64,000 nt of DNA from Diphasiastrum complanatum (Eukaryota; Streptophyta; Lycopodiopsida; Lycopodiales; Lycopodiaceae). Position numbers and translations under genes: made by a program. This document shows, piece after piece, positions 57,853-64,000 of this stretch (positions are counted from its first letter, which is position 1; the number at the start of each line of letters is the position of its first letter). The DNA lies in NCBI GenBank assembly GCA_029204225.1, contig CM055112.1, positions 2,396,346-2,460,345 of the forward strand, in the 5' to 3' direction. The notes under the pieces were generated by a model. It saw nothing but the letters and a program-made list of their open reading frames with translations. It was not told where the DNA came from and searched no databases.

Positions 57853-58430
57853 TTTTCAATTATGGCCTCCAATGCCTCATTGCCCACCACTTAATAATTT
57901 TATTCATATGTTAAATATCTCCTTGTTAGCAAACTATGATTCATAAATACAAATAAATGTTGTCTTTATATGTATTATAGACAAGACATAACTGACTACC
58001 ATGTCTGTACATATTCTAGAATGAATGTTAAGGTTGACAACATTGATCATGCATACATGTTGATAGTAAACACATAACCAAGCCTTGCCATCATGTGAAA
58101 CCAAGAAAACCCTAACCCATGGTATCAACTAAGCATTTCAAATATCCAAACTTGAAACGATCAAAATGTGCTCAAATGTTTGGATAAATCAACCAAACAT
58201 TTGAAAAAAAAATTCAATTATGGGGCTTTCAAAATTGAATTCCATCAATTCAGTAAAACTTGCTCATTGATGGTTATAGGATATATATATCTATCTATAT
58301 AGATATAAAGATATTTGTATGTCACATTTGTGCCTATGCATGGGATAGGAGGATGCATGGGTCTTAACCCATGCATCTTCCTACCCCGTGTACTTTTTCA
58401 GAAAAACTAACTAAAATTCGTACATGCATG
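57853..58430. other. Non-genic AT-rich stretch
   Basis: Includes ATATATATATCTATCTATATAG near 58280. No gene supported. Confidence 0.4.
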
Positions 58431-58736
58431 CATGGGGAGGTGGATGTATGCATCCTGCCCCATGCATGCACATTGTTCCCGCTCTCCTAATTCAAACGGA
58501 CCTCTCTTGATCCTCCCCCTCTCCCTCTCTCACGATCCTCCTTCTGAGATCCATCTCTGTCTCCTCTCTATCTCTCTCTCCTTCTTTCACCTGCTTATGG
58601 CCTCTCTCCTTCTCCTTCTACCTTCCCTCTTTGCCTGCTGCCTGGCCCCGCTCTCCTTGTTGGCTTGCTCCTTCTCACACTCATCACTTGTGTGCAACAC
58701 TCATCTCTTGTGTGTAGTTTCTACGTGTTGTATTTG

Positions 58737-59436
58737 GGTGTCGGATGACAACTTCAATGATTCTGGAGGGGTTCTTGGTCTAGGACAGGGTGACATATCC
58801 TTCAGCTCGCAAATCGGCCACAAATTTAGTAAATTCTCCTATTGCTTAGGGGACTATCTCAGATCCAACTCAGCCAGTAGTCTGCTGCTATTTGGAAATG
58901 TAACTCAGAATTTATCACATGCTATCATCTTTCACTATATACCTCTGGTGAAGAATTCTCTAGCATCAACGTTTTACTATGGTGGAGTAGGTGAGTGTTG
59001 GAGAGGAGATTCTTTCCATTCCTAACAATGCGTATCTTTTGGGCAATGGTGCAACTATCTTTGATTCTGGCTCTACTCTTTCTTTCTTCAAAATGCCAGC
59101 CTACCTTATCATTCTTGTCGCTGTTCAAAGGAAAATCTGTTATCCTCGTAGTCATTCCTTCTAAGATTTAGATATTTGTATTAATGTGTTAGGCATCTCT
59201 CAACTTCCTCTGCCTGCCTTTCCATCTCATTTGAAGAATCTTCATTTTTCCAACCTCTGTCTTCCAAGTACTTCGTTGAAGTTGCCGAGGATGTTAAATG
59301 TCTCACTATTCAGGGGGTCATATCACCTTTCGCATTCAACACTATCGGTAATTTGCTCCAACAAAATTTCTACATCAAATTTGATCATGGTAATGGCCAA
59401 CTTGGCTTTGCACAAGGAGATTGCATAGTCTTATGA
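58737..59436 (+). pseudogene. Nepenthesin-like A1 aspartic protease remnant
   Basis: Plus strand: NDSGGVLGLGQGDISFSSQI, KFSYCLGDYLRSNSASSLLLF and IPLVKNSLASTFYY (TAXi_N-type lobe end); then, in another frame, EILSIPNNAYLL and IFDSGSTLSFFKMPAYL with the second catalytic DSGS at about 59060; DLDICINV; and a final frame KYFVEVAEDVKCLTIQG to FNTIGNLLQQNFYIKF and LGFAQGDC at 59430. This is the order of plant secreted pepsin-like proteases. The first catalytic DTGS lobe is missing, and at least three frame changes plus stops (TAG near 58988, TAA near 59162) break it. The Leu-rich stretch at 58500-58690 upstream looks signal-peptide-like but is not joined convincingly. Confidence 0.7.
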
Positions 59437-59478
59437 AAGTTTTCCACCTTTCATCTCTTAAAAAGTGTCCAGCTTCAT

Positions 59479-60301
59479 TGTGAGAAATTGGCAAAAATCT
59501 AGCTTGGTATTTTTTATGATAGAAGTTTGTAAGTGAATCTCACATGTGTGGAGGATGTTCCCACATGTGGAGAATTGTAAAGTGAATAAAAATGTTTGAT
59601 ATAGGGGTCTCATAGAATTTCATAGTCAAACATTTAGGTGTAGGATGTTGATAGGGTCAAATTTGGCATAGATGGCAAATTATCCATTTCCACTTGTAAT
59701 GCCACTATTGAGCCAAAATAGAGTAGGAGGTCAAACTTGTGCCAATTAGAGTGTAGACAAGTGTAATGCTTTTGTTTGATGAAGTTTAAGAGGTCCAATA
59801 GGATTTAGAGGTGGAACCATGAGTGGTCCAATAGAATTTGAGGTTTGCTTGAAAATGGTCCAATAGAATTTAGAGGTGCATGGATCAATGGTCCAATAGG
59901 ATTAAGAGGTGGCAAAGTGTGGTCCAATCATAGTTAAGCATAGTGGTAGCTCGTGGATCTACTAGTATCATTGTACTCCTCATTTGGATCTAATTGATTT
60001 TGAGATTGAGTGGATTTTGAGTGTAAGTGATTTTCTAGCTTTCTCTCTCTACTTGAGCCCTATTGATGATTTTCTCTCTCTAACCGAGGAGAGCAGCTTG
60101 TTTTTACTTATATTACTTTTGGAACACTTCTCACACGTGTGAGTGAGAGTTGGAAGTGATTGAATGCATGTAGTAGTGTGTTTTTGCCATAGAATCAAAG
60201 ATAGATCTTGAACCTCAATCTAGTCTTGATCTTGGTGCATCTACACATCTTAGGAGATCACAAGTACATGTTGTGGACAGTCCACACGTGTGAAATCAAC
60301 A
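59479..60301 (+). repeat. 5' LTR (823 bp)
   Basis: Starts TGTGAGAAATTGGC, ends ACACGTGTGAAATCAACA. Matches 63754-64000 from its start. Confidence 0.85.
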
Positions 60302-60314
60302 TGGTATCAGAGCC
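60302..60314 (+). other. Copia primer-binding site
   Basis: TGGTATCAGAGCC, perfect initiator-tRNA-Met complement, directly after the LTR. Confidence 0.9.
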
Positions 60315-61056
60315 TACCTAAGGTTACCATGCATTTTCATCCATTTGAGTGAAAATTATTCATCAATCTTGAGCTAGAAATTGTCAAGGCCCATTTTTCT
60401 AGCTGTCTTGTCCAATTTTGGATCAAAAGAGATCAATAGGGCATTGATTGGGTCTGAACTGGTATTGTACGGAATCATGTGCTCAAACATGTGTGAGGAA
60501 CATCCAATTTCAGTTTGGGAGTTCTCTTTCCTGGTTGATCCAAAAAATCTTGCTAGATAGCTTGTTTTGAAGCTATTTTTGTCTAGTTTCTAATGCAATC
60601 AGTTTCATTCCATTTGGTTGTGCCAATCAAAAGTTATAAGCTTTTGAAGAGGGTTAGGTAGGGCACCTAGACCTGGGTGGACACATTTGGTTTGGTCAAG
60701 AGATTGCTTGTTTGATCCAAAATCACAGTTGAATGCTTACCAATCTCATCTATATGTGATCTAGGCACTGTTTTGAGATCTTAGCCATTTTGTTTCATGC
60801 AATATCATTGTATTTGAGTCAAATTTGGTTTCTTAGTGTATTTCACACGTGCTAAGAGTGTTTGATCCTAACTTTGCCCATACTCCATTTGATGTGAAGT
60901 AGATCTAGTTTTGGAGAGATTGAGATAGCTAGTGAGAATCATCTCACAGTTTGTTGCAAGATCTTGTATAGGAGTTGGTAGCAAACGATTATTGGATCCT
61001 ATAGTGAGAGAGAACCAACATTTTTTGTTCATCACTTTTATTTATCTCCACTTTAC
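60315..61056 (+). other. 742-bp leader of the 59.5-64 kb element
   Basis: Between the PBS and the ORF start; no long frame. Could hold packaging and dimerisation signals, by analogy only. Confidence 0.5.
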
Positions 61057-63630
61057 ATGACTTCAATGAGTTCATACTTGTTGCAACCAAGTGAGAGATT
61101 GTCTACTTCCAATTATTCAATATGGAAGTTGAGGATGGAGTCCATCTTGATACTCCAAGATGTGATGGACATTGTACTTGGGATTGAGGAGGAGCCTCAA
61201 GTCCTTCAAGAAGTACAAAAATACAAGAAGAGAGCTAGGATGGCTCTCCACTACATTAAGATGAATGTCTCTAATGAGATATTGAGGGAGATTGGTGATT
61301 GTTCTACATCCAAGGAAGCTTGGGATTGTCTCAAGTCCATCTATGAGGCTAAGAACGCCTCTAGGCTCCTCACTCTTAGAAATCAAATCTTCCAAAGGAG
61401 TCAAAAGAGTGATGAGAGTGCATCTAATTATGTTTTGAGAGTCAAGGATATTGATAGGGAGCTTGCATGTATTGGTGACTCAATCAATCAAAGTGAGCTA
61501 GTCCAAGTCATTCTCAATGGCTTGAGAGATGAATATGACAACCTTGTCCAATCCTATGCCATTAAGGAGGAGCTACCAAGTTTGGAGGCCCTTCAAAGTG
61601 TGCTTATTTCTGAAGAATCAAGACAAGAGTACAAACTCTTGAGGATGGACAAGCTATCACTCAATCATGATGATGGCAAAGTTCTATTTGCCAAGCACAA
61701 AGAGAGGAGTAAGAAGAAACACCATCACTTCTCTAATGACAAAGCTAAAGACCAAGATGGAGAAGAGGAGGATACCTCTCATGCTTCTAGTTCAAATCTC
61801 AAGAACAAGAAGATCAAGTGCTTTTATTGTGGCAAGAAAGGCCATTATGGCACCAATTGCTTCAAGAAGAAGAATCAACTCAATCAAGCCAACATCACCA
61901 ATGAGAAAGAAGACTATATTGCAAGTGATGGAGAAGGCTCTCTTATGGCATCAAGCTTCTCCTCTTCCACCTTCAACAAGGATGACTCATGGTATATTGA
62001 TAGTGGATCATCTTCACATATGTGTGGCTCCAAGCACTCTTTTTCATCTATTATGCCTTATGATGGAGTCAAGAAGACCATATACATTGCAAGTAAGCAT
62101 GAGTGCAATATTGAAGGAGTAGGGATTATTCCCTTGAAGCTTGCATCTTCTAAAGATCTCTTTCTCAACAATGTTCTTTTTGTCCCAAAGCTTACAAAGA
62201 ACATCTTAAGTGTTGGCCAACTTCTAGATAGTGGCTTTGATGTCAATTTTAATATTGACAATTGTGTGACCAAGAAGGATGGTGAGATCCTTGCATATGG
62301 ATCAAGATTTGAAGGCATCTACAAATTGGATCCAAGTGAGAGTGCAAACTCTCTTGATGTTTCTTATATGTCCAATATTTCAAAGGAGGATGATCACACA
62401 AGATGCACATATCTTCTCTCTTCAAGTATTATGGTGTATGATTATTCCTTATTATTCAAAGCATATGTTGAGAAGAAATTCTCATTGAAGATCAAAGCTT
62501 TGAGGAGTATTGGAGCTCTTGAAGGAATAGCACCATATGAAGTTTTATTCAAGATGAAGCCTAAGGTTGATCACCTTAGTGAACTTGGTAGTGCTTGCTT
62601 TGCACATATTCTCTTGGAAACAAGGAGGAAGGATGATCCAAGCTCATGGATCATGATTGGATACTCATCCATCAAGGAGGCCTTTAGTGTCTTTACACTC
62701 TCTATTTCAAAAGTGATTGTGAATAGAGATGTCACATTGCATGAAGATTCAATCTTGGAAGTGGCTGAGATCAAGGCTTCTCAAGAAGCATCACAAGTTA
62801 TCTTTTTTGAAGGTATTCAAGTTATGATGGGGCCAATGTGTGAGGAGGAGTTTCTTCTTCATATGATTTCAAGAAGATCTTCAAGATGCATGGCTGAGTC
62901 TTTATGGCTCAGCTTACATGGAAAAGAGGGGCATCCTTCATGTTGTATCTACTACAACACATTCATATATGCTTCTCTTCCTTTGCTTGAAATGCTATCT
63001 TGCTTCATTGAATTTTTTGGATCTCAAAATTCAAGAAAAGCTATACTAGTTTTGTATGATGCTTATAATATGGACATGTTTCTTGTCATTATTGACTTAG
63101 ATGTGTTTCCAATACTTTTTGAAAGCAAGATATTGTATTGTCAAAAGTATGCTCTTGGTTCTAGTGAGAACAAGATTGAGCTTGTTACTCACTTTTTTGA
63201 AAATCATGTTTTCACATGTTTTGAGGCAAATTGTAAACTCCTCTTGAGATTAAGTGAAGCATCCAAAGTGGACACTTACATCCTTGAGAGAGTAACTAGC
63301 CTAAAAAAGATCAAGATAGTCTTTGATATCAAGATTAGATCCATCATGGATATAGTTCATTGTATGTGGACTAGTCAAGCTAGAAAGCATAATCTTGATA
63401 ATCATCATTGTTTCACATCTTATGATCTTGATCTCCATGATCCTTATGAGGCTTGGAAGCCTCAAATTTCTCTATTTATGGTGCATCCATCATGCAAGTG
63501 GAACTTTCAAAGCAAAGATCATCATCAAGCATGGAGGAAGCCCATGATCATAGTGGCATATTGGTGGAGCACTCTTCAAAGCCATTGGCAAGAGATCTCT
63601 ACTAAAGAGATCTTATCATGGATATGGTGA
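61057..63630 (+). CDS. 857-aa gag-protease-(deleted integrase)-unknown domain polyprotein
   Basis: ATG 61057, TGA 63628-63630, no internal stop. Residues 1-225: copia gag (SNYSIWKLRM, SKEAWDCLKSIYEAKNASRL). About 254-267: zinc knuckle CFYCGKKGHYGTNC. About 311: protease WYIDSGSSSHM. About 375-445: pre-integrase start, without the HHCC zinc module. About 446-487: a core piece with DDHTRCTYLLSSS (second Asp; first Asp and Glu lost by in-frame deletions). About 490-600: integrase C-terminus (APYEVLFKMKPKVDHL, NRDVTLHED) and linker MISRRSSR. About 608-857: unknown region where RT should start, with ESLWLSLHGKEGH, NCKLLLRLSEASKVDTY and a final ILSWIW. Related to the 30.9-32.1 kb frames. It can probably form particles but not copy or integrate itself; RT would have to come in trans. 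Confidence 0.85.
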   Translation: MTSMSSYLLQPSERLSTSNYSIWKLRMESILILQDVMDIVLGIEEEPQVLQEVQKYKKRARMALHYIKMNVSNEILREIGDCSTSKEAWDCLKSIYEAKNASRLLTLRNQIFQRSQKSDESASNYVLRVKDIDRELACIGDSINQSELVQVILNGLRDEYDNLVQSYAIKEELPSLEALQSVLISEESRQEYKLLRMDKLSLNHDDGKVLFAKHKERSKKKHHHFSNDKAKDQDGEEEDTSHASSSNLKNKKIKCFYCGKKGHYGTNCFKKKNQLNQANITNEKEDYIASDGEGSLMASSFSSSTFNKDDSWYIDSGSSSHMCGSKHSFSSIMPYDGVKKTIYIASKHECNIEGVGIIPLKLASSKDLFLNNVLFVPKLTKNILSVGQLLDSGFDVNFNIDNCVTKKDGEILAYGSRFEGIYKLDPSESANSLDVSYMSNISKEDDHTRCTYLLSSSIMVYDYSLLFKAYVEKKFSLKIKALRSIGALEGIAPYEVLFKMKPKVDHLSELGSACFAHILLETRRKDDPSSWIMIGYSSIKEAFSVFTLSISKVIVNRDVTLHEDSILEVAEIKASQEASQVIFFEGIQVMMGPMCEEEFLLHMISRRSSRCMAESLWLSLHGKEGHPSCCIYYNTFIYASLPLLEMLSCFIEFFGSQNSRKAILVLYDAYNMDMFLVIIDLDVFPILFESKILYCQKYALGSSENKIELVTHFFENHVFTCFEANCKLLLRLSEASKVDTYILERVTSLKKIKIVFDIKIRSIMDIVHCMWTSQARKHNLDNHHCFTSYDLDLHDPYEAWKPQISLFMVHPSCKWNFQSKDHHQAWRKPMIIVAYWWSTLQSHWQEISTKEILSWIW

Positions 63631-63753
63631 GGGTGCTGCTATGATGGATCCCTTGGCTGATCTTCACTTCTTATGCATACCAAAGGATCCACTCAAAAAG
63701 ATTTACAAACTTCTCAAGTGATCTAGTACCTTTCCAAGCTATATTTTCAGGAG

Positions 63754-64000
63754 TGTGAGGCAAAAATCTAGCTTGGTATTTTTTATGATAGAAGTTTGTA
63801 AGTGAATTTCACTTGTGTGGAGGATGTTCAAACGTGTGGAGAATTGTAAAGTAAATAAAAATGTTTGATATAGGGGTCTCATAGAATTTCATAGTCAAGC
63901 ATTTAGGTGTAGGATGTTGATAGGGTCAAATTTGGCATAGATGGCAAATTATCCATTTCCACTTGTAATGCCACTATTGAGCCAAAATAGAGTAGGAGGT
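63754..64000 (+). repeat. 3' LTR (first 247 bp, cut by window end)
   Basis: Starts TGTGAGGCAAAAATC after TTTTCAGGAG; same sequence as the 5' LTR start. Confidence 0.9.

Larger units (their letters stand above)
59479..64000 (+). mobile_element. Non-autonomous copia-derived LTR element with gag-accessory fusion ORF (3' LTR runs off the window)
   Basis: 5' LTR 59479-60301, PBS 60302-60314, leader to 61056, one long ORF 61057-63630, purine-rich GGAGTG before the 3' LTR at 63754. The 247 visible bases of 3' LTR match the 5' LTR with about seven substitutions and a 5-bp indel, so it is fairly recent. No RT or RNase H is present anywhere between the LTRs. Confidence 0.85.

Noticed and set aside
58432-58740. 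Leu-rich signal-like N-terminus as start of a complete secreted protein
   Set aside because: CT-rich low-complexity DNA. The first protease active site is missing, and the join to the protease part is not convincing.
61117-61404. Minus-strand frame opposite the 857-aa ORF
   Set aside because: Shadow of the gag coding sequence.
1-64000. tRNA, rRNA and CRISPR arrays
   Set aside because: None seen. TGGTATCAGAGC sites are retroelement primer-binding sites, not tRNA genes, and no regular spaced repeats occur.

Overview
The window is nuclear DNA of a land plant. Three things show this: a plant-type intron-bearing gene for a CIA30-family protein, dense Ty1/copia and Ty3/gypsy LTR retrotransposons, and telo-box sequence (CCCTAAA repeats). 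I cannot name the species. The long TE-filled introns and layered LTR elements suggest a large genome (fern, lycophyte or gymnosperm-like), but this is only an inference.

Two host genes are supported. On the plus strand at 2.4-4.3 kb there is a three-exon gene for a ~140-aa protein of a small plant family with no function I know. On the minus strand a CIA30-type gene (complex I assembly factor family) runs from an ATG at 49.69 kb to a stop at 34.44 kb. Its largest intron is about 10.3 kb and holds head-to-head Ty3/gypsy fragments and a complete-looking 5.1-kb hAT element. A decayed nepenthesin-like aspartic protease gene lies at 58.7-59.4 kb.

The rest is mostly mobile DNA. 0-2.1 kb: copia RT and gag scraps. 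4.6-6.1 kb: Ty3/gypsy gag-protease remnant. 6.2-16.1 kb: several minus-strand copia elements, nested or adjacent. 16.1-17.5 kb: a gypsy-type LTR with a long CT microsatellite and a primer-binding site. 17.6-19.7 kb: a copia copy without RT. 20.2-24.3 kb: a plus-strand copia with both LTRs. 24.3-29.4 kb: a gypsy LTR with a fresh 240-bp tandem duplication, an integrase tail, an unknown ORF and the 5' end of another copia. 29.9-33.3 kb: a minus-strand non-autonomous LTR element. 50.1-57.2 kb: a non-LTR-type RT fragment and a copia element, both split by one apparent inversion. 59.5-64 kb: a second non-autonomous LTR element that runs off the window.

The most unusual material is in three places. 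(1) The element at 59.5-64 kb has an intact 857-codon reading frame. Gag, zinc knuckle, protease and an in-frame-deleted integrase are followed not by reverse transcriptase but by a ~250-residue C-terminal region I do not recognise. The 29.9-33.3 kb element encodes a related region with the core motif duplicated, so this looks like an RT-less LTR element family with its own accessory domain. (2) The hAT element carries a tandemly duplicated fragment of an Argonaute PIWI domain, apparently captured from the host. (3) A ~2.65-kb inversion at 51.3-53.95 kb explains the split of two unrelated retroelement reading frames at once.
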